From positions 12,488,669-12,552,668 of the forward strand of contig JAJEKV010000013.1 of assembly GCA_021234155.1 (NCBI GenBank): a stretch of 64,000 bases of DNA, in the 5' to 3' direction. The notes beneath the pieces are model-generated. The model did no database searches, was not told the DNA's origin, and saw nothing but the letters and a program-made list of their open reading frames with translations. A program made the position numbers and the translations under genes. The first letter of the stretch is position 1. The number at the start of each line of letters is the position of its first letter. This document shows positions 1 to 9,884 of the stretch, one piece after another. The DNA comes from Isoetes taiwanensis (taxonomy: Eukaryota; Streptophyta; Lycopodiopsida; Isoetales; Isoetaceae).

Positions 1-2264
1 ATGGATGGAATTAAATGAGGCCGAAGCCATTTACTAAGGATTTCCAAATCTTTTTCAGTCTATTTTATGTCATGGGATAAGACTGTCTAAACGGTATATC
101 AAACTTGTTAAGTATAACCAATACATGAAGTTGTAAAGACGTGACAATTTTGTTATTTGCAATAATATGAATGTGATAAAATTTGTGTTCGACAAGGACG
201 TCGGATCTAAACATCATAAAATTTGTGCTTAATCTTATAAATAAAAGAGAGGTATGACATGGCAAAAGTGGATGACAACAAAAGGATGGATAAGAAAAAC
301 TAGGGAGCTGAAGAAGCATTTTGAGAGGTAAGACAATATTTTATGTTTTATAAGCAGCAATCCTTCTAATCTGTAAAACACAATTCATAAACTATTATAA
401 TCAAGGCAGTTCCGACAGCCCAAGATCTGCACACCCAGTCTTCTTTTAATAAGAAATCTATTCTTTCTTGCAAATTGATCCTGGCTTGAATTTAATAAGC
501 AATAATCAAGAATGAATAAAAATATATGCAAAAGGTAGCCACAAGCAACCTGGTTTGGACTTAAGCTCCCAATTCGACTCTTCCAAATTGGAGCCGTTGT
601 ATTTGCATGATCAATCCAACATCTCCTCTGTTGCAATACCGTGGTCGGACCATCTATTTTTGGCCAAACCCCAATTGACTGGTTGGCAGATTTTAGGACT
701 TAAAACAGACGTAGTTAGGTCATTCTATCATACCAGATATAAAGTGAAATATAAGTTTTTTCAACATTAAGGCTGTAGTCTATTGGTTAGGGCCTTGGCC
801 GTTTAGACAAGCGACTAGGGTTTAATTCTCGTTCTAGATAAAGTAGAAATACTTAGTTGTTTTTAGAGTTTACTTTTGGTTTAGTTTAGACTCCAATAAC
901 TATCTATGCAGAATCATTCTAGTTTTTGATACATATTTTTGTAAGATCAATTTAAATTATCTTAATTATTGACTTAGGGTTTTATCTTTTGCAAGACTGA
1001 TTTCAATCTTAATTATTGATTAAGTAGGCTATAAGATATTTTGGCAAGAAGGCCAAATTTTTATTTTTATTTTGAAGGACGACAAACTCTTATTCAATAT
1101 TCCGGAAGAAGTACATACATAGATGCAGAGACAGGAATAAAATCTCAGCAGACAAAGATAATCCACTGAGTGCAGCCACCTGTCTGGCCACCTGTCAGGC
1201 CAAATTATTTGATTGGTCTTTCAGCTTGTTGCTAGCCTAGCTGGTCTGCCCACAGCTCTTGGGAGAGACTAAGCAGAAACCGAGGCCACAAATGTTTATC
1301 ATCGATACTAGCGAGTGGGCTGTGATGAAGCTCCCTAGTGAGGACTTGACGTTGCTCATGTCAAGTTGTATCTAGTTGAAGGTTGTCTCTTGGGCTAGAG
1401 AAGACCAGTAGTTCAGAGATGCCATAACATACTATTTTGGGTTTTGGGACGATATATTGGTTCTGCACCTAAGGCTCCTGAGGTATTTGTATAACGTATT
1501 TTAGTATAAATTAGTGTCGGGCAAAGGGCCATCACATCCTTTAAGCCAAAAGTGAGGCAACGTATTTGGCTTCGGTGTCTTCAAATTGGTTTATATCATT
1601 TTCTATTGAGGAGTAATTACATTGTGCTTCACTCTTGTGTTCCTATGACATCTTCCTGTGCTTACATAGTTAGATGAGACATGTACATTCTATACTTTTT
1701 ATATCTAATTAATAAACTTTTTGCTTTCGTCTTCAAAAAAAAAAAAAAAAAAAGAGAGAATAAAGGATGCTTCATTATGTTAGATCAGCTGAGGAAACTT
1801 TCTCTTTTTTTTTTTTTTTTCAAGAACTTGAGTGTTTTATTCATTACACATCTACATGTATCTCTGCACCTAATCACTTGCCTTTGAGTTAAAACAGACT
1901 GTACATAAAGTAGTAGACCTAGACCATCAATCACATTTTGTACATTACGTGGATCGCATCGTTAATTTACGTGCTCCAACTTTGGTCAGCCAACTAAGCC
2001 CTCGATTACGCACTCACATGGAGACTTATGCCTGCATGCTCGTATGCCCAGATGCTCACAAACACCTTAAAGGAAATTTTGTTCTACCACATGTGCTGAT
2101 GTATCAACCGGCTTGGTCAATGTGCTTCCGATCACAACAGATGTTTCAGAGTAGCTTTCATCCACAAGCAATTTTAGGATATGACCTTCCTCATAACTAG
2201 TAGTTTACGATGATAACATAGGGACCCTCAAACACTAGCTTCACCAGTAACTAATCCATTTTTG
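1..2264. other. Intergenic DNA, no gene recognised
   Basis: AT-rich DNA with no open frame that resembles a protein family. A stretch at about 1050-1180 (T-rich run, then GGACG, 'GATGCAGAGACAGGAATAAA', 'CCACTGAG') resembles 53845-53985, so it is a dispersed repeat that may be the tail of an old element. Poly-A (about 1737-1753) and poly-T (about 1807-1820) runs are present. A box A/box B-like pair at 780-840 is too degenerate to call a SINE. Confidence 0.6.
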
Positions 2265-3475
2265 TGTCTTCTTGCGATCAGACGGTACCATACTTTTCCA
2301 AAGGGAGAAAAAGCCAAATACATTGCCGAGTGCACCAGAGGGAGATATTATATCTCCTGGACCGTTATCCCAAGAGATTTTGGAGAAAAGTGTTAAAAAA
2401 ACCTCTGCAGCCTATGATAAACATCACTGACCAATGGATACAATATTCGCAGCAACTCTATGATCCTCTTGGGGTCTAATCAACAATACCCCCACAGATG
2501 GACCTAGCACTGGTAATTATAGAGGCAGAGGTCTCTCAGGGCTTGCAATGTCTCACCAATGGCAAGGCAACAGACTTTGATGGCATGCAGGCAAAGCTAC
2601 TCAAATGGGCAGGGCCACTAATAGTGCCCTTCCTAACTGCATTGTTCAACAGGGCATTATAAAAAGGATTTCTCCAAGAGTGGATTACTAGTAGGGTAGT
2701 TCCCATCTAAAAGGTAGGCAACCCACACAACCCAGCCAATAACCAAAGATTCATTGTCAGTTCACTATTTGCAAAATTGTTTGGGGGCATTCTTTAACAA
2801 CAGTTGACGATGTGGGCAGAGGAGGCAGAGGAACGACCTCTCATACATGCAGGGTTCAAGCTCCAACACTCCACCATTGATCATATTTTCACACTACGGG
2901 GCTTGATTGAGAATAGTAGGAATCGTCTATAAGACCTCTAATACTGCTTTGTTGACTTTGCAAAGGCTTTTGACGTTGTGCCTCGGGAAAAGTTGAGGGA
3001 AAGATTGAGGCAGTTGGGGACCCCTACAGACTTACAAAATCCAGTATACAAGTTGTATGAGACATGCTCAGGTTGACTGGCATTAGCTGGACAACTTTTC
3101 AACAGTAGTATTGGAGTCTGCCAGGGATGCCCGCTCTCTTTAACATGGTTTAGCCTCCATATTGATCAAGTGAAAGGGCGGTTTGTTGAACATGGGGCAG
3201 ATGTAGTTCAGCTTGTGCACCAGATTACTAGCCAGTTCATATATGCCGATGACGTGGACCTCTTATCCTATGCCCGAGTAACATGCAGCATCATCCAGAT
3301 GCCATGTATACTTTCTGCAGGGTCATTGGAATGCAGGTCAATTTGGCCAAGACTAAGGTACTTCTTATATCATCTTTTCACCAGCCAAGGCCTCCTTCCT
3401 TCAGTTATTAGGACAAAATATGGAGGTTGTGCTCACCTACAAGTACTTGGACATAGAGTTTCATTCTATAATATA
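2265..3475 (+). mobile_element. LINE (non-LTR retrotransposon) relic, reverse transcriptase part
   Basis: A decayed plus-strand reverse transcriptase of a non-LTR element. Conceptual translation across stops and frameshifts gives the pre-RT region ('ITDQWIQYSQQLYDPLG', 2410-2475), 'NGKATDFDGMQAKLLKWAGP', 'FVDFAKAFDVVPREKL' near 2950-2995, a degraded 'GVCQGCPLS' near 3115-3140 and the catalytic 'YADDVDLLSYA' near 3241-3275. It ends soon after 'YLDIEFHS' near 3470. It is the same family as the split LINE at 22696-46500, which has 'FVDFAKAFDMVPREKLW' and 'YADDVDL'. The endonuclease half and the 3' end are missing, so this is a dead fragment. Confidence 0.8.
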
Positions 3476-3908
3476 TTGGGATACTTTTATAAAGTTATAT
3501 TCAATTTAAATCAATTCTCACTTCTAAACTCTCCATTTAAAAAGCCACCACTTGTAAATTAAGCCTTAAAAATGTTTAACATTTATCAAAGGAAAAGAAA
3601 GTACCAGATTTGAATTTCTGTGCAACCTTGGAGGCATGCTTGAATTTCAAAGCAATCTTGAAGTCATGTTGGATAGAAGAGCAGAATTTGCTATATACAA
3701 TTCATCTATTTTGGGCCAGTCTTTTGAAGCTAGAAATCCAACTCAAGCAACCTGCTAAACCTGAAATCACAATCTTGTAATCCAGCAACCAGTAAGTCCA
3801 TGTAATCACATCTAGTGCAAGAACATCATGTCAAACTGAACAAGGTACTAGAAACAAGCAGACATATTTAACTTGTTTGAACCGAAGCTATATGCTAAGA
3901 ATCAGCCT
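3476..3908. other. Flank of the tyrosine-recombinase element, no gene
   Basis: AT-rich DNA with short near-repeats ('CTTGGAGGCATGCTTGAATTT' style duplications near 3610-3670). No coding frame or RNA gene is recognised. It forms the left flank of the retroelement that starts at 3909. Confidence 0.6.
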
Positions 3909-3943
3909 ATTCTGGGAAGGGACTCGGGAGAGACACAAAACCG
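3909..3943 (-). repeat. Terminal repeat B2 of the YR retroelement
   Basis: A 35-bp sequence starting ATTCTGGGAAGGGACTCG, repeated at 4840-4874 with one mismatch (position 19, G versus C). The left flank ends CAGCCT. The first triplet ATT is shared with the other terminus (17121-17123). Confidence 0.85.
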
Positions 3944-3993
3944 ATAGATAGGCTTGTCATTCATCACATCAGCAGTATACAATGTGAAAGACT

Positions 3994-3994
<1 letters not shown>

Positions 3995-4024
<30 letters not shown>

Positions 4025-4150
4025 GCCGACCATAGGAACAATATCGGACTATAAAAAGAAATGTGCCGAGGCAATATAGAAGGGTAATGGCGACAACTTC
4101 TCATCGGGATTAAAAAACCCTGCTCTTTCGGGTTTTCGAGAAAAACCCTA
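3995..4150 (-). repeat. GA microsatellite and possible LINE 3' tail
   Basis: (GA)n at about 3995-4019 is followed by DNA containing GGATTAAAAAACCC (about 4106-4119) and GGGTTTTCGAG (about 4128-4139). The same pair of motifs lies in the 3' untranslated part of the minus-strand LINE at 22790-22835, next to that LINE's (GAAG)n tail. I infer that 3995-4150 is a short 5'-truncated LINE tail inserted in the YR element, or a shared 3' motif. Confidence 0.4.
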
Positions 4151-4488
4151 ATGAGAAATGGTCGCCAACAACCTTGAATGTGTTGCCCGGAGAATGGAGA
4201 GAAACGGGTTGATGGCGAACGCAAAATAGGGCAAGACCCCAGAAGACGGCGAAAAAAACCCCTGAATGTGTCCATGGAGAACCGAAGGAGATGGGTGATG
4301 GCGAGCAATCTGGCGAGACCCCGAAGGCATCGGGAATCCCCGCAAAACAACACCAAAACTCCCCAAAAAACACCCGTAAATGGTTAGAGAAAACAAACAG
4401 GCATAACCATGAAAAACAAGCTGCACCAAGAAGGTCCGAAGATATGAGGAATGAAAACAGATGAAAAAAGAACATAACAGAAAAAGAT

Positions 4489-4640
4489 AGCATCACCCAT
4501 AGAGTGGAAAAGCATCACCCAGCGGGTGGAGAACCATTATGAAAAAATATGCATCACCCTTGAGGTGGAGAATAACGCAGCAAGATGCCGATGAAACAGA
4601 AAACATGAGAATAGCAACACCCACAGGTGGAGAACAACAA
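4489..4640. repeat. Short repeated CACCC..GGGTGGAG motifs
   Basis: Four near-copies of a 'GCATCACCC-n-GGTGGAGAA' unit (about 4490, 4512, 4550 and 4612). Each can fold into a small hairpin. They lie in the non-coding region between internal repeat A2 and the left end of the YR element. The function is unknown. Confidence 0.5.
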
Positions 4641-4712
4641 AGAGTGTATGAACAACAAAAAAATACAAATGAAAAAGACGCATGCGCCCACGCTTGTGAG
4701 GGGGGGAAGGGA

Positions 4713-4842
4713 GGGAAGCCACGAGGAGAAGAAGAAGAGCTGCTATGAGAAGGCAGCCGATAACCGGGCGAAAACAAAATGGCCTAATATAGGCGCCATC
4801 CCTTCCTGCATCGGCAATCCAATGGCTCGGATCGATGGGATT
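4713..4842 (-). repeat. Internal repeat A2 of the YR retroelement
   Basis: About 130 bp closely matching the right terminus 16997-17123, including 'AGAAGAAGAGCTGCT', 'ATGGCCTAATATAGGCG' and 'ATGGCTCGGATCGATGGGATT'. It abuts repeat B1, sharing ATT at 4840-4842. This is the arrangement expected for split direct repeats. Confidence 0.85.
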
Positions 4843-4874
4843 CTGGGAAGGGACTCGCGAGAGACACAAAACCG
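4840..4874 (-). repeat. Internal repeat B1 of the YR retroelement
   Basis: A copy of B2 (3909-3943). Together with A2 it forms the B1A2 junction, which reproduces how the two element ends would join in a circle. Confidence 0.85.
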
Positions 4875-4895
4875 GCTGACTACCAAAGGACTTCC

Positions 4896-5899
4896 TCAAC
4901 TATAAGCCCGGTCGCCAAAACCTCCAAGTGTTGAGTTGGGTCGCGCTACATAGCGGAGTGAGAAGAAGAGGGCCAAATACCGCGAGCGCCAAGTAAAGAT
5001 CATGTGGAACCCCCGAAGGCAGCCGCCGAGGCCCCGGCCGACGAAAGCAGAATGTACCATTATCGGGATGGATTTAAGCCGATAAGCGAGAAGACACTCC
5101 TCCACCACCCCGGCACGGATAGGATAAAGGACGCAGAGAGGAAGGAGAGGAGCGAAAAAGGGGTCGCCGGACCTGAGTATCGAGGAGATGATAAGAACCG
5201 TAGAAATTAGGGCTGAAGGATAGTGACGGGCATGCGAACGGCTGGCAAGCGAAGCTAAGAAATCGTATGACCACAGGCAAGTTGGTCTCGCTTGGAGGGC
5301 GGATAAGAACATCAACGTCGCGACAAGGAAAAAAGAAAGATCCGTAATTGAGGGCAAGGGCCTGCAAAATAGCGGCAAAGGAAAGTACGACGAAAGCAAA
5401 GCGAAGCCGGAGAGGGAAAAGGACGTTGGGGATCGCATGCGCGGGGAGAACAATAGGCGTACATGCTAAGGCAGGAGAGGAAGAAAGCGACGAGAGGTAG
5501 ACTGAAGAGCCAAAGAGGGTAAAGGTAAAATGGCGGGAGAGGGAAGGTTGAAAATTTGATGAAAAAAGGATATGGCTGCCGAGGCCGAAGAAATGGAGGA
5601 GGGTGACATCTGAGGATGATGAAGGGAGGCGAAAAAGGCCGCGACAACAAAGGGGGAAGCCGGGAGATAAGGAACAGCATGTAGACGGCACCAAACAGCA
5701 AAGTGGCGGAACATAACGATGTAAGCCGTGAGAGTAGATGGGGCGCGGGAGGAAAAGACCAAAGACAAAGTCGAAAGGAATAAGGGAACCTCCTGGGGGG
5801 TGAGCAAGTGAGAGGTAGCTGCCACAACAACATAAAAAACCATGTTAACTTTATTCGAATTGACAACGAAAAACATAAAGAGCTACATGACGCCGACAC
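4896..5899 (-). pseudogene. Tyrosine recombinase of the YR retroelement, frameshifted
   Basis: The last gene of the element on the minus strand. The N-terminal part (5876-5466) has the SAM-like DNA-binding pattern seen in DIRS recombinases: 'RAPSTLTAYIVMFRHFAVWC' followed by 'PASPFVVAAFFASL' and 'SASAAISFFHQIF'. The catalytic part continues to about 4900 in shifting frames; an 'HSAF(V/R)' then 'RYVARP' near the end resembles the HxxR...Y region, but indels prevent assigning the R-H-R-Y residues with certainty. Its role would be to recombine the circular cDNA into the genome, replacing the integrase of LTR elements. At least two frame changes make this copy inactive. Confidence 0.6.
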
Positions 5900-6667
5900 C
5901 CTGCAAAGGTTGCCGATATATGGGGCAATAAAGCCAATGAAAATGCATCAAAAAATAGAAATTCTTTAATAAAAGACGCCCACGTCGATCCCGTCCAGAG
6001 TAAGGGCCACCACGGTGCAGAAGGCCAATGAAGAACCACCAGTGTGATACGAGCATGACATGCGGCCGCATGATGTAAAACGCAGGGAACTAAAGAGGGC
6101 AGGGAAAAACAAAAATTGTTAAAGAGGCGCCAATCATAAGTAAAAGCATCGAAGCGGAATCACGGTGTGGATATAGGAACCGAGTATTATAAGCGGGAGC
6201 TTGTGGTTAAGGGAAGAGGCAAAACGATCAACATGATGCGGGCCCCACAAAGAATCAATATAGTAAAAATACCACGGGCCAAGGGCAAATTCAGCAGATT
6301 GAGGAAGGCGAGAAAGATAATCGGCCCACTCGTTTTGGGAACGCGGAATCCACACAGGCTCCAAGGAAACAGAAAAGTGAAAACGAAATAGGAAGATCTC
6401 TAAGGTGAGAAAATGAATATCGGGTGAAGAAGAACCCCCTTTTTGGAGAATGGTGGCAACGTTCAAATTATCCCCCCGAACAATGACCAGGCGAGCATGG
6501 AGAGAAGGCAAGGCGGAGCGCAAGACTTGATAGAAAGCGAAGAGTTCACGCCAAGTGGAAGAATGAGACAGTTCCGACTCGAAAAAAAGGCCAACAAAAT
6601 CCACGTGGTTCTGTCCCGGGAGAAGGAGCCCTCCTTCAAAAACCGAATGAACTGGCATCGAAACCAA
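5851..6667 (-). pseudogene. RNase H domain and RH-YR linker of the YR retroelement
   Basis: The minus-strand frame 6667-6134 reads like a DIRS-type RNase H: 'STWRELFAFYQVL' (the E of the core), 'VRGDNLNVATILQKG' (a conserved D with N), then 'VWIPRSQNEWADYLSR' (the C-terminal D). After a frameshift, 6039-5851 gives the linker 'LHWPSAPWWPLL', typical of the region between RNase H and recombinase in this class. The domain would degrade RNA in the RNA/DNA hybrid during reverse transcription. It lies directly downstream of the RT and is broken by frame changes. Confidence 0.75.
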
Positions 6668-6754
6668 GGACGGCAGAAGGACGACGGGATGGGGAAATAG
6701 GGCAAAAACTCAAAGACGAGGCGATGGATTCCCATAAAACAATTTCCATGCAGG

Positions 6755-7831
6755 CTAAGGAGGATAAAGAAATAGGAGCATCCAATGTTGAATAAGGCGA
6801 TAACAAAAAAAGGTTAAAGCGGAGACAAGGGAGCCGAAAACAATGCGATGGGACTGGAGAAAGCCCAAGAATTTGGCGAGATAACGCGAGGTAAGATGAG
6901 AAGAGGAAAGAAGCGAAGAGGAGAGGTGAAAAAACTTGCTAATTTCTTGGACGATAGGCAAATAACCATGGCAGAAGCATCAAGGAGAAAACCGAGGAAA
7001 ATAATCAGTGTGACAAATCACGAGGCGACACTTAGGCCAAGCAATGAGAAACCCAAAGAGATTGCAAATCGAAATGATCTGATGTTGAAGAGAACTAGGG
7101 TCCTACTGAAAGTGTTAAAAAAGGAAATCATCCATATAAGGGGTGCAACGAATACCGGCCGCTCGCCAATGGCGGACTAAAGGGCGCATCAATTTGGTAA
7201 AGACAAAGGAGCAGAGGCCGCCCAAAAGGAAGCATAGTGAAGACAAAAAGTGGGAGTCAAATTGAAAACCCAAAAGGTGTGATAAGGAGGCCAGATGGGA
7301 ACATGGTGGTAACAGTTTCAGATCCAAGGTAAAAAGAAAATCCCGGGGTTGAAGGACAGCCAAAGCATCGGAAAAGCGACTACGTGAACGAAAGAAGGAA
7401 CAGCACAAAAAGGAGTTAAGATAAGCGTGAGGTCGAGAATCAAAAGCTTTAACTTGTGGTCGCCTTTGGTTACAACGCCAAGGGGTGAGCAGAAAAAGGG
7501 ACAAGATGGGACTTGCATAACAAAGCACTGAATCGCAAAAGATCTTGAATATGGGAGGGGCAAAAGGAATATGGGAGGAAAGGGAAAGGTTGAGGCGAAA
7601 AAATGGTTGAGATGGGGTTCCACCTGGCCCAAGAGCATAACCATACCGGATCCAAGACAATACAAGAGGGCGAAAGCGAAATAGAGCCAAAAAGGTAAAG
7701 ATGCAAGGAGACGCGTCACGCATGCACAAGGTCACATAGTAGGAATCGAGAGCCACCGGATCAAAGGGAAGGTGGGGTAAAGGAGAGGTAAAAAGTTGGC
7801 AATCTGCAAAAAGAGACTCGTTAGAAAACAA
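6755..7831 (-). pseudogene. Reverse transcriptase of DIRS/Ngaro type, frameshifted
   Basis: The minus-strand frame 7831-7115 contains the fingers/palm region in order: 'DFLFTLDLK' (motif A, catalytic D in the DLK core), 'LGFQFDSHF', 'FVFTKLMRPLVRHWRAAGI' and 'YMDDFLF' (motif C, YMDD). The 'FTKLMRPLVRHWRAAGIR' segment before the YxDD box is characteristic of DIRS-like RTs rather than LINE, Copia or Gypsy. The thumb continues in another frame to about 6755 ('SHLTSRYLAKFLGFLQSH'). Part of the motif A-B segment is scrambled by small indels. The enzyme would copy the element RNA. Confidence 0.8.
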
Positions 7832-7959
7832 GATCCTTTATTAATGATCAAAAGTAAATACAACACATAGTGCAGAACAACTAAAACGGCTCAAGAAGAC
7901 CAAGGCCGAGGCAAGACAGGAGGAGGAAGGGTCGGATGATGTGGTGGCGGCAGAACAAC

Positions 7960-8911
7960 CATCAAAGGGGTGGGGTTGAATGGTACAGATTGAGAAAAAG
8001 GGAAAGAAAAAGAAGGAACGACGTTATGGAGGAACTGGCGACGAAAACAATTGTCAAGGGTGTCGAAAACGACCACAAAAAGTACAACGAAGGGCGGAGG
8101 GATTGGCAGGGGAAGAAGCAGAAGGAGAAAAAGAAGCAGAGGAAGGGTACGGCGAAGGGCGAGTATGAGATAGGCGCTTCTCCTGGGCGAATTTCTTAGC
8201 CTGATGCAGGCGTTTGGACTCATCCGAAGAAAAGTTCAAACTAGGGGACTCGCTAAAGTGCAAAGCGGCCATATCCATGTTGATCGCCAATAAGGACAAA
8301 TTTCATCTCTTGATCCGCCAAACGCTTACCTTCTTCCCGGGCACGCAAAACTCATAGTAATGCCGCATGGAGTCGCCGCCAAAAGAAGGAGTAGGGGCAG
8401 CGCCCCACTCTCGAATGTCCCGCTGGAGATGCTCGTTAGTCCGAACAGATAACCGCCGGGTCATCGACGCCCGAGTGCCTCGAGGTGGCCCAATCGCCGT
8501 GAAGCCTGCGCAAAGAATCGGGTGTACTCGTGAGAAACTAGCGCTGAAGAAACGCGGGCCGAGGCGAAAGATGCGCGGCGGCAGAAAGAGAAAAGAGGAT
8601 CCATCCGAAAGGGGAGAAACAGAGGAGCAAGACATCACGAGAGAAGAGAAAGGAGCAAAGAAAAGGCCGAGGGGACCAAAAGAGAAAGTAGACGAGATAG
8701 AAACCGGGCGAGGCGGTGGGGAGAAAGGGAACCAGGGTCCAAGAGTCCGTTCAAGCGAGAGGAAGCTTCGATTGACGACGAACCAAACCAGCAGCCACAG
8801 CGAGCCGCCGTGGGGAGAAAGCGAAAACCAAGGAGAGAAGAGCCTGGCGCCCGCTATGGACGGCATGAGCTCAATGACCTGAAAAGGAAGGACATTAGAG
8901 AACAAAAACAA
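7960..8911 (-). pseudogene. Gag-like protein of the YR retroelement, broken
   Basis: Upstream of the RT on the same strand. Frame 8911-8303 ends with 'LQRDIREWG' and 'GDSMRHYYEFCVPGKK'. A second frame (8299-8054) runs 'ADQEM'-like, then a serine/proline-rich tail, then 'CTFCGRF(R)H'. With one frameshift the next cysteine ('NCF') completes a zinc knuckle of CX2CX4HX4C type, common at the C-terminus of Gag. Nucleocapsid function is inferred from position and the knuckle. The first third of the frame is not recognised. Confidence 0.45.
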
Positions 8912-9836
8912 TGAAAAGAAAAGCCCGCCGCCACGATGACGAATCTAAGGAGGCGCCCCGGCATGCCAACGAGAACGGCAACAAGGCGATGAAAAACAAA
9001 CCACGTCAATGCGTACAATGCACACATGATATGAATGCAGATCATGGACTTATGTCCGTGGATAGTTTTCTTATTTGAATACAGATTACGGACCGAAGTC
9101 CGTGAATGTGGCTACGGACTGAAGTCCGCGTGAATGTAACTATTATTCCTTCGAACACGTGGCCAATATCTAGATGGGATAGGTCAACAAAGGAAAATGG
9201 AATCCTTCATCATGGATCCGCAAAAGGAAACAACAATAACGATAAATAATAAGGAAGAATGACAAATAACTGAGGTAATAAGGCAAAGAGGAAAAAACTT
9301 ACCCATGGGAATGTAAAAATGCATATAGACATAAAGAAGACAAAGTGCAACCCGACATATGTTGTCAAAAAAAAGTGCAATCGCGCATATGGCGGACAAA
9401 AAAACACATCATAAACAATAACAAAAGGAAAAATGAGACCCTGGGAATGACTCGTATGCCAAAAAACAAGGAAACCCAACGCTGGAAGGTGCGGAAAAAC
9501 AACCGAGTTAATGCAGGTAGTGAATAAAAGGATGCCCACGTGCATGCAAGCCCCCAAGTGATCAACAAGAATGATGAATAATGAGGAAAAATGACAAAAA
9601 ACCGCGGGAATAAGAGAAAGAGGAAAAACGCACCCATGGTAATGTGCAAAATGCATAGACGTAAAAAAGACAAAGTGTGACCCAACATATGATGCCAATA
9701 AATCACAAAGCGAGATAGGTAGCAGAATCACAAACATGATATATGCAATAAAAGGAAAGAAAACCATGATGAGGTAGCATATAAAATATGAAACAATGGC
9801 AACATCCCAAGGAAATTACAACCGAGACCATAAGAG
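8912..9836. repeat. Non-coding 5' part of the YR element with direct repeats
   Basis: No coding frame is recognised. 9228-9370 and 9562-9705 are imperfect direct repeats (for example AAGAGGAAAAAACTTACCCATGG versus a close relative), spaced about 330 bp. Tandem degeneration of the long leader is likely. Confidence 0.5.
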
Positions 9837-9851
9837 TAAAATGAAAAAAGC
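9837..9851. repeat. 15-bp target site duplication, left copy (L1-type LINE)
   Basis: TAAAATGAAAAAAGC is repeated exactly at 14302-14316. The two copies flank the LINE insertion and show that it landed inside the YR element. The A-rich target fits L1 endonuclease preference. Confidence 0.9.
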
Positions 9852-9884
9852 CTATGCATTATTTGGAGACATCTTATACATAGC

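Noticed and set aside
773-850. SINE-like box A/box B pair (TCTATTGGTTAGGGCC ... GGGTTTAATTCTCG)
   Set aside because: Box B differs from GGTTCRANTCC at several places, and no tail or flanking duplication was found.
4178-9045. Many long plus-strand open frames rich in Lys/Arg/Glu
   Set aside because: They are antisense shadows of the minus-strand retroelement genes; the minus strand carries the recognisable RT, RNase H and recombinase motifs.
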